Part shown: in pieces, positions 10,301 through 17,900 of the stretch
Position numbering within the stretch: position 1 is the first letter of the stretch
How the letters are laid out: every line of letters begins with the position of its first letter
Source of the DNA: Acinetobacter lactucae
GTDB lineage: Bacteria > Pseudomonadota > Gammaproteobacteria > Pseudomonadales > Moraxellaceae
Length of the DNA stretch: 64,000 nucleotides
Direction: 5' to 3'
Assembly (NCBI RefSeq): GCF_001605885.1
Contig: NZ_LRPE01000002.1
Coordinates: 31,653 to 95,652 of the forward strand
The notes under the pieces: generated by a model
Seen by the model: only the letters and a program-made list of their open reading frames with translations
What the model was told of the DNA's origin: nothing
The model's database searches: none
Program-made: the position numbers and the translations under genes

Positions 10301-10764
10301 TAGCTGGAAAAAATGTCAATACGCCAGCTCTGCCTAACACACCATATCATCCAGACATGGTATCTCTTAGAGCATTAACCCAAGCAGAAAAAAATGCGTG
10401 GATTACTCAGTTACCTCAAACTATAGTTAAGCAGAAAGTTACTGTAGGTGGTAAAGCAATAGATGTCGATCTAACAACAACATTAAATCGTATTGTTAAT
10501 AATAAGCCTTTAAATAGTCGTGATGGAATAAAATATCAAAATATTTCAAAACCATCTATACCTTATAAACAACCTGGTATGCCTGTTTCAACAGGTAAAA
10601 ATTTTGAAGAGTGGACTGTACCAACACCCGGAGTTGCTAGTAGAGGTAATCAACGAATTATCATAGATAGAGATACTGGAATGTTATATTACACACCTAA
10701 TCATTATGGCACTGCACAAACAGGAGCAGCCAATACTTGGCGTGTATTAGGAAAATTACCTTAA
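4354..10764 (+). CDS. cdiA: CdiA contact-dependent growth inhibition effector with RNase Sa/barnase-type toxin tip
   Basis: This secreted filament delivers its C-terminal toxin into neighbouring bacteria. Residues 1-29 are an extended signal peptide region (MNKNSYRIIYSKARQMF), with signal cleavage near residue 74. The TPS/haemagglutination domain spans about 75-330 (NPSGINIKGGGF). FHA-1 beta-helix repeats run to about 1010. A non-repetitive, AT-rich segment at 1012-1182 sits where CdiA receptor-binding domains lie. FHA-2 repeats run to about 1500. The pretoxin region at about 1590-1875 has a hydrophobic stretch (IIVIIITIV) and ends in IQNN (1876-1879), replacing the usual VENN. The variable tip, about 1880-2136, ends in a guanyl-RNase domain (from about 2038) with E2086, R2097, R2101 and H2117, spaced exactly as E54, R65, R69 and H85 of RNase Sa. 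RNA cleavage is inferred. Confidence 0.95.
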   Translation: MNKNSYRIIYSKARQMFVAVAENVRSQTKTSGQSEASSQNQINNTESQAFHQLWQVKALVASISLWMPLAPVYAGIVADSAANAANRAVIAAGKNSAGTVVPVVNIQTPKNGISHNIYKQFDVLAEGAVLNNSRQGATTKTVGNVAANPFLATGEARVILNEVNSSAASRFEGNLEVAGQMADVIIANPSGINIKGGGFINANKAIFTTGKPQLNADGSIKQFTVDQGKITVSANPNSKFGLGGNNNDANYVDLYARALELSAELRAKNDIQVIAGANNVSADLQDVTAKTGTGTAPTLAVDVKALGGMYANNIYLMGTEKGLGVTNAGTLQAVNNLVITSAGKIEHSGTISSTSKTQGLVNIQTTGTGAAADINSSGSINSNSMLNIDSGNNLNVNAKEIIINNGSLASSPLMINTKGNLNLAANSRIFNDAQSGDVYVDAANINLATNAGITSNRGTASIQVQKDLVAAKDAKLIAAKDLNVLSNGKLSLTENHIQASLGSINLQANSANTQNIIDLQGGTIYAGKDLNLYSSGDLNLKNLGFSLENAATRVKNIKAYSGRDLVWNNADKALPLITGMVQLDAANNLTVTAKEISNKDSIQLHANQIALNSALTSQKNIDVSSEIADLVLSQALKAQGDINLTALAGGVTANSLKATSSAGKISILANKNINLNSTQTSKAMPSADKDELTTDQSIISGLKGVTLGSIGDGTVNLQSVQVNASQGDILVSSNNGINLKANTDVVVTANKGQVKTVNNILKGQTVSIENSKSDIKIQNTDLSSTVGKLAINSRAGMSTIIDSVLTSKGNTELYAKDLLTLQGVNATSDQHLAVSSGRTVYSNAEYTPATKWIADKVTNLTSKGVTSVTATGNQVLQNTNLTGGAVLLEAGGFITGQTGLNLNAVGSELLKNDTKLNSLNGDLTIQTNSNLTIDPKVYSLKAVGDIELVSKNGNLTLIGHSGEDGIGSERVVKLSTLTGGISLEGTRVELQGSELVAQKNIKILANNDDVQVSAIKNKLNNNKLSDGNKLLVDLMEIDNKFKKISINNKYTESFLADVKILENAYDIAFHFNPSAYEQDASYRKGTDKDIQFFNEFYDGFVKKYSDIIEPNISSQQLNGTKYSTQISIAVPFGDGDYARKEDILSPNGYFKYKYNQNEIRSEIDYLSKLNGYEHFSSKLVSNIGDIDINSSKGISISGSELMSKKGLVNIEALGALSQNYTSTVQGKDKKPKTLGASVIIDGSQDFYDKGNENDENYSMRTLVIPTIINGDKGVNIRAVGKTKDDNLVLQATGIIAKNGDVKIESNKSILFDAAVEQSYDRTITTEKKKSWGGLKKKYITTVSENNETNAASVDISAKNISIETKKLDPSVDAKTPDNNIDIYSGRFTANGGKISINSGGDLNFYTVEESSSSNVDITKKSSFASIKYNTSKTNATRTQVSELPATLTADYIGTQSVGGTRLVGTEFDYLKDITIKTGGTLELIAAKTSITELVKKEKNSVVWQSMQDKGSITETAQLPSFNGPVLPTFKAAGGLSVQVPISEKDANKVELRDAILDLSKKPGNEYLKELVNRKDVDWQTVLLTQKDWDYKQQGLTAAGAAIIVIIITIVTMGTGTAAAAGAAGGTAASGTTVGLGASMIGTAGVTTTAAGAIVPSALGAMANAAVTSLATQAGISLINNGGDIGKTLKDLGSKDSIKNLAASVVTAGLMSQVSTALNLKPDSTVLSDRLLNNFTSSVGSTLVQTAIKGGDLEENLKVALLSGLAGALQGELASQIGDKLDKVDPNVWEYTIHKIAHAAVGCATAAATKQSCEAGAIGAGVGEIVASLMPGPVNGIEYNEEEKLKIRNTGKIVAGVVSAYSGYDVNTAANSADIAIQNNSLVKLASTAGKILVKSLDELNAFRKAGKNFTVNDLKASIKKQGADELLGMADDLYSIFARNTSNFDRVMAAIDLVVGTDLKKSNGIASRKVEELIRDKAFVQSLAGKNVNTPALPNTPYHPDMVSLRALTQAEKNAWITQLPQTIVKQKVTVGGKAIDVDLTTTLNRIVNNKPLNSRDGIKYQNISKPSIPYKQPGMPVSTGKNFEEWTVPTPGVASRGNQRIIIDRDTGMLYYTPNHYGTAQTGAANTWRVLGKLP

Positions 10765-10788
10765 TATTTTTAATATAGGAGTTGTGGT

Positions 10789-11304
10789 GTGAAAAGTATA
10801 AAATTGCAAGATGATATGTGTCATTTTTTTTCTGAAATAGATAATAGTGATAAGCTAATTATTAATATTTCCTTTGATATTTCTGATTTTGAATCTGAAC
10901 AAGAAGCTTATAATTTGTTTGGTGAAAATATATATGGTAATGGTCGGGAATATTTAAATGATATTCTTGTTAATACAAAATGTTTTGGAGGTAATTTATC
11001 TTCATTTCATGATTATTTAAGAGGTTATTTAATTGGTATTTTCTCTGAAAAAAGAAATGAATTATTATTAGTTACTATTACTAATAATAATAATAAAGAT
11101 ATCGATGAGGATTGGTTGGCTTTTTTTAATATTTTGGTACAGACTTTTTTTGATTCAAGTCGGGATGTAAAGTATGGGGATTATATGAGTTTAAGGTTAT
11201 CAAGAAATATAGTTGTTAATATGATGGACTATTTTTCATTTTTAATTTCTGATTATAACAATAGACCAAAAGATGAAGTAGATGCTGATGGTAACTATTT
11301 ATAA
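10789..11304 (+). CDS. cdiI: CdiI immunity protein (candidate barstar-like)
   Basis: This gene starts 24 bases after cdiA with a GTG preceded by TAGGAG, the position of the immunity gene in cdiBAI loci. The product is 171 aa, acidic, cytoplasmic and without membrane segments, as expected for an inhibitor of the paired toxin. Residues 23-60 resemble the barnase-binding part of barstar: a strand (LIINI), ISDF (31-34), FGEN (44-47) and YLNDIL (55-60), compared with ISDL, YGEN and ALWDCL in barstar, with a short Gly/Asn insertion. The rest, about 110 residues, is unlike anything I recognise. Base composition is more AT-rich than the 5' half of cdiA. The immunity role is strongly supported by position; the barstar relation is inference. 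Confidence 0.8.
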   Translation: MKSIKLQDDMCHFFSEIDNSDKLIINISFDISDFESEQEAYNLFGENIYGNGREYLNDILVNTKCFGGNLSSFHDYLRGYLIGIFSEKRNELLLVTITNNNNKDIDEDWLAFFNILVQTFFDSSRDVKYGDYMSLRLSRNIVVNMMDYFSFLISDYNNRPKDEVDADGNYL

Positions 11305-11343
11305 TATTTTTAATTTTATTAATTTATTTAGAGTAAATTGCTT

Positions 11344-11377
11344 AAAAAAAAGAGGCCAGTTAATGGTCTCTTTTTTT
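11344..11377. terminator. bidirectional terminator between cdiI and LysR
   Basis: An A run, AGAGGCCA, a GTTAA loop, TGGTCTCT and a T run form a hairpin usable from both strands. It lies between convergent genes and overlaps the LysR stop codon. The same hairpin type recurs at 23174-23203 and 26719-26748. Confidence 0.8.
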
Positions 11378-12293
11378 AACTCCCCACGATCCGCTTCTCA
11401 AGCATTTCCATAAAAGTTTTTAAAATAATATTGTGGTTTTTGCCTTTGTGAGTAATTAAGCAAATGGGCGTGCTGTAATGCATTTTTTCCTTTGATACAG
11501 CTTGCATAAAACCATCTTCTACCCATTTTTTTGCATAGTGGTCGGGTAAAAAACCTAAGAATTTTCCAGTTAAAATTAGAAATGCGATTCCTTCACGGTC
11601 ACTTGCTGTCGCTTTACAGTCTAAAAGCTGGTGCAACTTTGCCGCTTCAGGTGTGATTGCATAATTGGGAAGTACCGCTTGCCATTTTTTTAATTCATCT
11701 AAATCCATCTTGCTACATTTGCCAAATAAGGGATGGTTTTTGCCGCAATATAAAAATGAACTTTCACTATATAAATCAAAATAGTCTAGGCCAGACAGCG
11801 GAGTAACAAGAGGAATTGCTCCCGCATGTAAACGGTTGTCTAATACACGGCACTCAATATCTGAAAGTGTACTCATACTAATGTTAATAATTACTTCAGA
11901 ATGTTCTTCGGCGAGTTGTGCCAGCGTATTGGTAATATAGCCACTTGGCATGGTCACAAGGTTATTAATAATACCTATATTAAACTCGCCTTTTAGACGG
12001 TTATGCATTTGATTGACTTTAGAGCGAAAGTCTTCGATAGAAGCGGTGAGCACTTCTATATATTCTAAAATTTCACGTCCTTCATCAGTCAATGCAAACC
12101 CTGCGCGGCCACGTTGGCATAGCCGAATGCCTAAACGATTTTCTAAATCGCTCATATGCAAACTAATTGCAGAACGACTAATACCAAGAATACTTTCGGC
12201 AGATGTAAAGCTGTGACAGTCACAAACCGTTTTAAATATTTTAAGTAATTTAATATCAAAATCAGTGACTTGATTTAATTTTTTAGGTTTCAT
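11376..12293 (-). CDS. LysR-family transcriptional regulator
   Basis: A 305-residue LysR protein: winged helix-turn-helix at about 10-70 (SFTSAESILGISRSAISLHMSDLE), then a linker helix and a two-lobed effector-binding domain at about 100-300. It is divergent from the aminotransferase-dehydrogenase-permease genes with about 100 bases between, the standard arrangement for a LysR activator of the adjacent operon. A beta-alanine-type inducer is therefore inferred. The last 15 codons are duplicated as an orphan fragment at 2246, on the other side of the cdi locus. The DNA-binding half looks intact. The start ATG is at 12293. Confidence 0.88.
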   Translation of the reverse strand: MKPKKLNQVTDFDIKLLKIFKTVCDCHSFTSAESILGISRSAISLHMSDLENRLGIRLCQRGRAGFALTDEGREILEYIEVLTASIEDFRSKVNQMHNRLKGEFNIGIINNLVTMPSGYITNTLAQLAEEHSEVIINISMSTLSDIECRVLDNRLHAGAIPLVTPLSGLDYFDLYSESSFLYCGKNHPLFGKCSKMDLDELKKWQAVLPNYAITPEAAKLHQLLDCKATASDREGIAFLILTGKFLGFLPDHYAKKWVEDGFMQAVSKEKMHYSTPICLITHKGKNHNIILKTFMEMLEKRIVGS

Positions 12294-12395
12294 TTAGGTT
12301 TGTTTTTTTAAATCTAAACTCAAGATAATTTGAATTTATCAAAACTATATCGCTCTGTACACTCAAAAAATAGCCTCAAAACAAGAAGAGTGATT

Positions 12396-13772
12396 ATGTT
12401 TGATATCGACAAATTAACTGATGACGACGACGCATCGGAAACCGTTCAATCAAATGCTCAGATGAGCTTAAATTATCAAGCGCATTGGATGCCATTTTCT
12501 GCAAATCGTAATTTCCATAAAGATCCGCGCATGATTGTCGGTGCTAAAGGATCATATTTAATTGATAGCGCAGGCCGCGAAGTCTACGACTCATTATCAG
12601 GTCTGTGGACTTGTGGTGCTGGGCATACGCTTCCTGAAATCCAGCAAGCCGTGAGTACTCAGTTGTCAAAGCTGGATTACTCACCGGCATTTCAGTTTGG
12701 TCATCCGTTGTCGTTTCAATTGGCTGAACGAATTATTCAGCATATGCCTGAAAAATTGCAGCATGTGTTCTTTACCGACTCAGGTTCAGAGTCTGCCGAC
12801 ACCGCAATTAAAATGGCACGTGCCTATTGGCGAATTAAAGGCAAACCAAGCAAAACCAAGCTGATTGGGCGCGCACGTGGCTACCATGGTGTAAACGTTG
12901 CGGGGACAAGTCTTGGAGGTATCGGTGGTAACCGAAAAATGTTTGGTCAGCTTATGGATGTAGACCACTTACCACATACTTTACAGCCCGATTTAAGTTT
13001 TACCAAAGGCTGTGCAGAAACAGGTGGGGTCGAGCTTGCCAATGAAATGCTTAAGTTAATTGAGCTACATGATGCTTCGAATATTGCTGCGGTCATCATA
13101 GAGCCTGTTTCTGGTTCGGCAGGATGCATTGTGCCGCCGACTGGTTATTTAAAACGCTTAAGAGAAATTTGCGATCAATACGATATCTTACTTATTTTTG
13201 ATGAAGTCATTACTGGTTTTGGGCGAATGGGTAAATGGACGGCTTCAGAGTATTTTGACGTTACGCCAGATATTTTAAATTTTGCCAAACAAATTACCAA
13301 CGGAGCTATTCCGCTGGGTGGCGTGGTGGCCAGCCATGAAATTTATGATGCCTTTATGCAGCAAGATTTACCTGAACATGCGGTTGAGTTTACCCATGGC
13401 TATACCTATTCGGCGCATCCGGTAGCTTGTGCGGCGGCCTTAGCGACGCTCGATGTTTTAGAGAAGAAAAATTTAATTCATCAATCGGCTGATTTGGCTC
13501 CAAGCTTTGAAAAACTTCTACATGAGTTAAAAGGTGCTCCAAATATTATCGATATACGCAACTGCGGGCTGATTGGTGCTGTGCAATTGGCACCCCGTGA
13601 TGGCGATGCGACGATTCGTGGTTTTGAAATTGGCATGCAGCTTTGGAAAGCTGGCTTTTATGTGCGTTTTGGGGGAGATACGCTTCAATTTGGCCCAATG
13701 TTTAATAGCACAGAGACTGAATTACAGCGGCTCATGAATGCCGTGGGTGAAGCAATTTATCAAGTGAAATAA
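12396..13772 (+). CDS. class III omega-amino acid:pyruvate aminotransferase
   Basis: A PLP-dependent aminotransferase of 458 aa using the ATG at 12396, which has AAGAAGAG upstream; an in-frame upstream start at 12330 would add an atypical basic extension. Hallmarks of the beta-alanine--pyruvate group are the YDSLSGLWTCGAGH entry motif, the DSGSESADTAIKMAR cofactor segment, the DEVITGFGRMG motif and the PLP lysine in NFAKQITNGA (about K298). It probably moves the amino group of beta-alanine, or another omega-amino acid, to pyruvate, yielding malonate semialdehyde. The next gene can oxidise that product to acetyl-CoA. Substrate identity is inferred from this pairing. Confidence 0.88.
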   Translation: MFDIDKLTDDDDASETVQSNAQMSLNYQAHWMPFSANRNFHKDPRMIVGAKGSYLIDSAGREVYDSLSGLWTCGAGHTLPEIQQAVSTQLSKLDYSPAFQFGHPLSFQLAERIIQHMPEKLQHVFFTDSGSESADTAIKMARAYWRIKGKPSKTKLIGRARGYHGVNVAGTSLGGIGGNRKMFGQLMDVDHLPHTLQPDLSFTKGCAETGGVELANEMLKLIELHDASNIAAVIIEPVSGSAGCIVPPTGYLKRLREICDQYDILLIFDEVITGFGRMGKWTASEYFDVTPDILNFAKQITNGAIPLGGVVASHEIYDAFMQQDLPEHAVEFTHGYTYSAHPVACAAALATLDVLEKKNLIHQSADLAPSFEKLLHELKGAPNIIDIRNCGLIGAVQLAPRDGDATIRGFEIGMQLWKAGFYVRFGGDTLQFGPMFNSTETELQRLMNAVGEAIYQVK

Positions 13773-13827
13773 CGGTGATTTATTTTGAGATTTAACTGGA
13801 AAAGATGAGTAGATATAAGGAATAAAG

Positions 13828-15393
13828 ATGAACACTTTAGAGAATTTTGATAGCAACACTAGTGCTAATACAGATACAGATTCAAGCCAGCAAGCCATTA
13901 AAGTGGTAGGACATTTTATTGATGGTGGGCTCATCACTAAAACCACCAAGAAACAGCCTGTTTATAATCCTGCTACTGGTGAAAGTACCAAAGAAGTTGC
14001 ACTTGCAGATGTTGAGTTGGTCAATCAAGTGGTTCAAATTGCAGAACAGGCTTTTCCATCATGGCGTGATACACCAGTGATTAAACGCGCACGTGTCATG
14101 TTTAAGTTTAAGCAACTACTCGAAGAAAATGCTGACAAGCTTTGCCAGCTGATTGGCGAGGAACACGGAAAAATTTGCCACGATGCTAAAGGTGAATTAC
14201 AGCGTGGCATTGAAAATGTTGAATATGCATGCGGAGCGCCTGAGTTCTTAAAAGGTGAATATTCAAAAAATGTGGGTCCAGATATTGATTCATGGAGCGA
14301 GTTTCAACCATTAGGTGTGGTTGCTGGGATTACGCCTTTTAACTTTCCAGCAATGGTTCCGTTGTGGATGTTCCCGATGGCAATTGTTTGCGGTAATTGT
14401 TTTATTTTAAAACCTTCAGAAAAAGCGCCTTCTGCTGCCTTATTTTTAGCGGAGCTTCTAAAACAAGCTGGATTGCCTGATGGCGTTTTTAGTGTTGTAA
14501 ATGGTGATAAAGAGGCAGTTGATACTTTGCTGCATCATCCTAAAATTCAAGCGGTTAGCTTTGTTGGGTCAACGCCTATTGCGGAGTACATATACCGCAC
14601 GGCAACGGCGAGTGGTAAGCGCTGCCAAGCTTTAGGCGGAGCAAAGAACCATGCGATTATTATGCCTGATGCCGATATTGATAATGTCGTGACTTCCTTG
14701 TTAGGTGCTGCATTTGGTTCATCTGGTGAACGTTGTATGGCATTATCAGTCGCAGTTGCAATTGGCGATGAAGTTGCCGATGTGGTGATTGAAAAATTAA
14801 AACAAGAAATGAAGCAATTAAAGTTTGGTCACTATGCAGATGAACGTAATGACTTCGGACCGCTCATTACGCAAGCACATAAAGACAAAGTACAAGCTTT
14901 TATTCAAAGTGCAGAGCAACAAGGTGCTAAAATTGTTGTGGATGGTCGTGATGCAAAACCGGTAGGTTATGAAAACGGTTTTTTTGTTGGGCCGACTTTA
15001 ATTGACCAAGTTTCACCAGACATGACAAGTTACCAGCAAGAAATATTTGGTCCTGTTTTACAGGTCATTCGTGTACAAACTATGCAAGATGCAATGCAGC
15101 TCATTAATGACCATGAATATGGCAATGGAACGTGTATCTATACTCGTGATGGCGAGGCTGCACGTTATTTTACCAGCAATATTCAAGTCGGTATGGTTGG
15201 GGTCAATGTGCCATTACCTGTACCAGTTGCATATCATAGCTTTGGTGGTTGGAAGCGTTCATTGTTCGGTGATTTATATGCGTATGGCCCAGATGGTGTG
15301 CGTTTTTATACACGCCGTAAAACTATTACCCAACGTTGGCCTTCAACGCAGGTCCGTGAAGCCAAACAATTTGCTATGCCTACATTAAATTAA
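13828..15393 (+). CDS. mmsA: CoA-acylating (methyl)malonate-semialdehyde dehydrogenase
   Basis: An ALDH-superfamily enzyme of 521 aa, within the usual range after a short N-terminal tail. The catalytic Cys is in GSSGERCMALS (C303). It has the MmsA-type FNFPAMVPLWMFPMA segment and the FGGWKRSLFGD motif near the C-terminus, and lacks the Glu general base of hydrolytic ALDHs, as expected for CoA-acylating members. It converts malonate semialdehyde to acetyl-CoA, or methylmalonate semialdehyde to propionyl-CoA, with NAD+ and CoA. It lies 55 bases after the aminotransferase, and a terminator follows. With no other valine-degradation genes nearby, a beta-alanine role is more likely. Confidence 0.9.
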   Translation: MNTLENFDSNTSANTDTDSSQQAIKVVGHFIDGGLITKTTKKQPVYNPATGESTKEVALADVELVNQVVQIAEQAFPSWRDTPVIKRARVMFKFKQLLEENADKLCQLIGEEHGKICHDAKGELQRGIENVEYACGAPEFLKGEYSKNVGPDIDSWSEFQPLGVVAGITPFNFPAMVPLWMFPMAIVCGNCFILKPSEKAPSAALFLAELLKQAGLPDGVFSVVNGDKEAVDTLLHHPKIQAVSFVGSTPIAEYIYRTATASGKRCQALGGAKNHAIIMPDADIDNVVTSLLGAAFGSSGERCMALSVAVAIGDEVADVVIEKLKQEMKQLKFGHYADERNDFGPLITQAHKDKVQAFIQSAEQQGAKIVVDGRDAKPVGYENGFFVGPTLIDQVSPDMTSYQQEIFGPVLQVIRVQTMQDAMQLINDHEYGNGTCIYTRDGEAARYFTSNIQVGMVGVNVPLPVPVAYHSFGGWKRSLFGDLYAYGPDGVRFYTRRKTITQRWPSTQVREAKQFAMPTLN

Positions 15394-15400
15394 TCAATAA

Positions 15401-15429
15401 AAGGGAAAACTCTGATTTTCCCTTTTTTG
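15401..15429 (+). terminator. rho-independent terminator
   Basis: Arms AAGGGAAAA (15401-15409) and TTTTCCCTT (15416-15424), then a T run, between mmsA and the permease gene. Confidence 0.85.
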
Positions 15430-15501
15430 TTTTGTACAAGTTGGAGAAGTACATTTTTAAGACGGTTTTGAAATCAGTTTGTCAATTTGAAGGAATCGAA
15501 T

Positions 15502-16893
15502 ATGAACAATGAGAAAACAATAAAATTAAGTGAAGGACTTTCTAATCGACATATCACCATGATTAGTATTGGTGGTGTTATTGGTGCAGGTTTATTTGTC
15601 GGCTCTTCTGCGGCAATTGCAAAAGCAGGGCCTGCCGCCGTACTCGCTTATATCATTACAAGTATTTTAGTTTTTCTGGTTATGCGCATGCTGGGTGAAA
15701 TGGCGGTCGCCCAACCTGATACAGGTTCATTTTCTACATATGCCCGTAAAGCCATCGGTCCTTGGGCAGGCTTTACCATTGGATGGTTATATTGGTGGTT
15801 TTGGGTGTTGGTGATTCCAATTGAAGCGATTGCGGGAGCTGAAATTTTACACGCATGGTTCCCGCAAATGTCCAGTGCTGTTTATGCGCTTGCCTTTATT
15901 ATTTTACTTAGCCTAGCCAATTTTTTTAGTACCAAAAGTTTTGGTGAGTTTGAGTTTTGGTTTGCACTCATTAAAGTTATTGCGATTGTAGTGTTTATTA
16001 TTATTGGAGCAATGGCTGTATTTGGAATTTGGCCTTTAGCAACAAATGTCAGTGGTGTTGGCAACCTATTTTCAAATGGTGGTTTTATGCCACACGGAAT
16101 GGGCGGTGTTTTATCAGCAATTTTAATCTCGGCATTTTCATTTTTTGGAATAGAAATTCTTTCTATTGCTGCCGCAGAATCTAAAAATCCAGAAGAAAAA
16201 ATTAAACGTGCTACAAATTTAGTGCTTTACAGAATTATTTTATTCTTTGTAGTTTCGATTTTTCTTGCGGTTGCTTTGGTCGATTGGCGTTCGCCAGACT
16301 TACAAAAATTTGGCACCTTTCAGTTTGTATTAATGAGTCTGAATGTTCCCGAGACTAAACTCATTATGGACACGGTTGTTTTTATTGCGGTTGCAAGCTG
16401 TATGAATGCCGCAGTTTATACCTCGTCTCGAATGTTATTTGCCTTAGGTACACGTCAGGAAGCACCGAGTGTTGTGACAAAAATTAATAGAGCAGGTGTA
16501 CCGACTTCTGCTGTGTTTTTGTCTACTTTGATTGGTGTGGTCTGCTGTGCGGTGAACTATATGTTTCCTGGGCAAGTCTTTGGGTTCTTGTTATCCACCA
16601 CAGGTTCAATCGCATTACTGGTTTACCTAGTGATCGCATTTTCACAACTACGTTTAAGACATAAATTGGAAAAAGAAAGAGCAGCAATATCTTTTAAAAT
16701 GTGGTTGTTCCCGTGGTTAACGTGGTTTGTAATTTTAGTGATTATGACTGTTTTAGGTTATATGTTCTTGTCACCAGCCTATAGTTATGAAACCACTTTA
16801 TCTTTAGGCGTAACTTTATTGGTGGTGATTTGCGGGTTGTTTGTCACGCGAAAGCGTAAAGCAACCCGATCGGTTGCCATGAATTTAGATTAA
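15502..16893 (+). CDS. APC-family amino acid permease
   Basis: An integral membrane transporter of 463 aa with about twelve hydrophobic helices, belonging to the amino acid transporter (GabP/AnsP/ProY) branch. TM1 has the conserved IGGVIGAGLFVGSS motif that binds the substrate amine and carboxylate, and the typical GEMAVAQPDTGSFS motif follows TM2. I chose the ATG at 15502, preceded by GAAGGAAT; an in-frame TTG lies 15 bases upstream. It sits downstream of the aminotransferase and mmsA but behind a terminator, so it may have its own promoter. Uptake of the omega-amino acid used by its neighbours (beta-alanine or GABA) is inferred. Confidence 0.87.
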   Translation: MNNEKTIKLSEGLSNRHITMISIGGVIGAGLFVGSSAAIAKAGPAAVLAYIITSILVFLVMRMLGEMAVAQPDTGSFSTYARKAIGPWAGFTIGWLYWWFWVLVIPIEAIAGAEILHAWFPQMSSAVYALAFIILLSLANFFSTKSFGEFEFWFALIKVIAIVVFIIIGAMAVFGIWPLATNVSGVGNLFSNGGFMPHGMGGVLSAILISAFSFFGIEILSIAAAESKNPEEKIKRATNLVLYRIILFFVVSIFLAVALVDWRSPDLQKFGTFQFVLMSLNVPETKLIMDTVVFIAVASCMNAAVYTSSRMLFALGTRQEAPSVVTKINRAGVPTSAVFLSTLIGVVCCAVNYMFPGQVFGFLLSTTGSIALLVYLVIAFSQLRLRHKLEKERAAISFKMWLFPWLTWFVILVIMTVLGYMFLSPAYSYETTLSLGVTLLVVICGLFVTRKRKATRSVAMNLD

Positions 16894-16909
16894 TTAAGAA
16901 AGTTTTTAT

Positions 16910-16958
16910 AAAGACTTTGTGTAGTGAAATCTCGTTCACCTATGCAAAGTCTTTTTGT
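16910..16958 (+). terminator. terminator after permease
   Basis: Arms AAAGACTTTG (16910-16919) and CAAAGTCTTT (16945-16954), with an inner GTGAA/TTCAC stem and trailing T residues, form a long hairpin between the permease gene and the convergent LysR gene. Confidence 0.75.
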
Positions 16959-16994
16959 TTTTATTAGATTTTTAATGGTGTCTGTTTAAATATT

Positions 16995-17888
16995 CTATTC
17001 AGAAAAAAGCTCAAAACATACTCTTCTTAACCATTGGTTACTGGGTGTTTGATGAACCCGTGCATGCCAATGCTGCTTTACACTATAAGTTGGAAAATGA
17101 TAAGGCGGTTCTAAAACTTTTAAACCACCTCTGACTAAAAGCACCTGACTTAAATAATGAGGAATAGTCGCAATCGCGTCTGTGTCTTGAACAACCAAGC
17201 CAACTCCTAAATAGCTTGGCAAACGAACCAGGATATTTCGGTTTACTCCCAGTTTTTGTAACTCATGCTCCAGCACATAGTGTCCACCGGTTGCAAAAAT
17301 ATCGACATGTAACTCTTGGCGAAATTCTTGGTCTGAAAGCGTTGTGCCTGTAAGCCTCGGGTGTTCTTTACTGGCAATGCAAATATAACGTTGCTGGAAA
17401 AGCGTTTGTTGATAAAAACCTGCTTCGAGCTGAGGCAAAAAACCAATGGCTAAATCAATATCACCGTTTGACATCATGACTGGTGTATTGGCATCAATTG
17501 GGACAATTTCTAAGCGAATATTAGGGGCATGGGCACGTAAATAATTGATCAGTTTAGGTAATAAAACCAAATGACTAATATCAGTCATGCTGATTTTAAA
17601 TTGATAATTTGAAGTCTGTGGATCAAATTCAATATTGTAGTTTTGAACCAGTTTTAGTCGGTTCAGAATTTCTACAACCAGCGGATATATTTGTTGAGAT
17701 AACTCAGTAGGTTGCATCTTATTTTCAATACGGACAAAAAGTGGGTCTTGAAAATGCTCACGTAATTTATTTAACGCAATACTTAAAGTTGGTTGTCCAA
17801 TTTCAAGCTGTTCGGCAGCTTTAGACACACTGCTATGTTTATAAATTTCAAAGAAAATTTGTAAAAGCCGAGTATCAAGATCAAACAC
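16995..17888 (-). CDS. mhbR: LysR-family regulator of the gentisate cluster
   Basis: A 297-residue LysR protein with a winged helix at about 5-65 (SVSKAAEQLEIGQPTLSIALNKLRE) and a substrate-binding domain at about 90-295, of the NahR/PcpR/LinR-like kind that senses aromatics. Translation starts at GTG (17886-17888) with GGAAA upstream. It is divergent from the gentisate dioxygenase gene across 154 bases holding two dyads with the LysR T-N11-A form, so it most likely activates the aromatic operon and represses itself. The name follows the mhb cluster of Klebsiella by analogy. The inducer (3-hydroxybenzoate or gentisate) is inferred. Confidence 0.85.
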   Translation of the reverse strand: MFDLDTRLLQIFFEIYKHSSVSKAAEQLEIGQPTLSIALNKLREHFQDPLFVRIENKMQPTELSQQIYPLVVEILNRLKLVQNYNIEFDPQTSNYQFKISMTDISHLVLLPKLINYLRAHAPNIRLEIVPIDANTPVMMSNGDIDLAIGFLPQLEAGFYQQTLFQQRYICIASKEHPRLTGTTLSDQEFRQELHVDIFATGGHYVLEHELQKLGVNRNILVRLPSYLGVGLVVQDTDAIATIPHYLSQVLLVRGGLKVLEPPYHFPTYSVKQHWHARVHQTPSNQWLRRVCFELFSE

Positions 17889-17900
17889 TTTAATTTCCTT

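Noticed and set aside
15047..15388. 113-residue ORF within mmsA
   Set aside because: It lies in another frame of a well-supported gene and resembles nothing.
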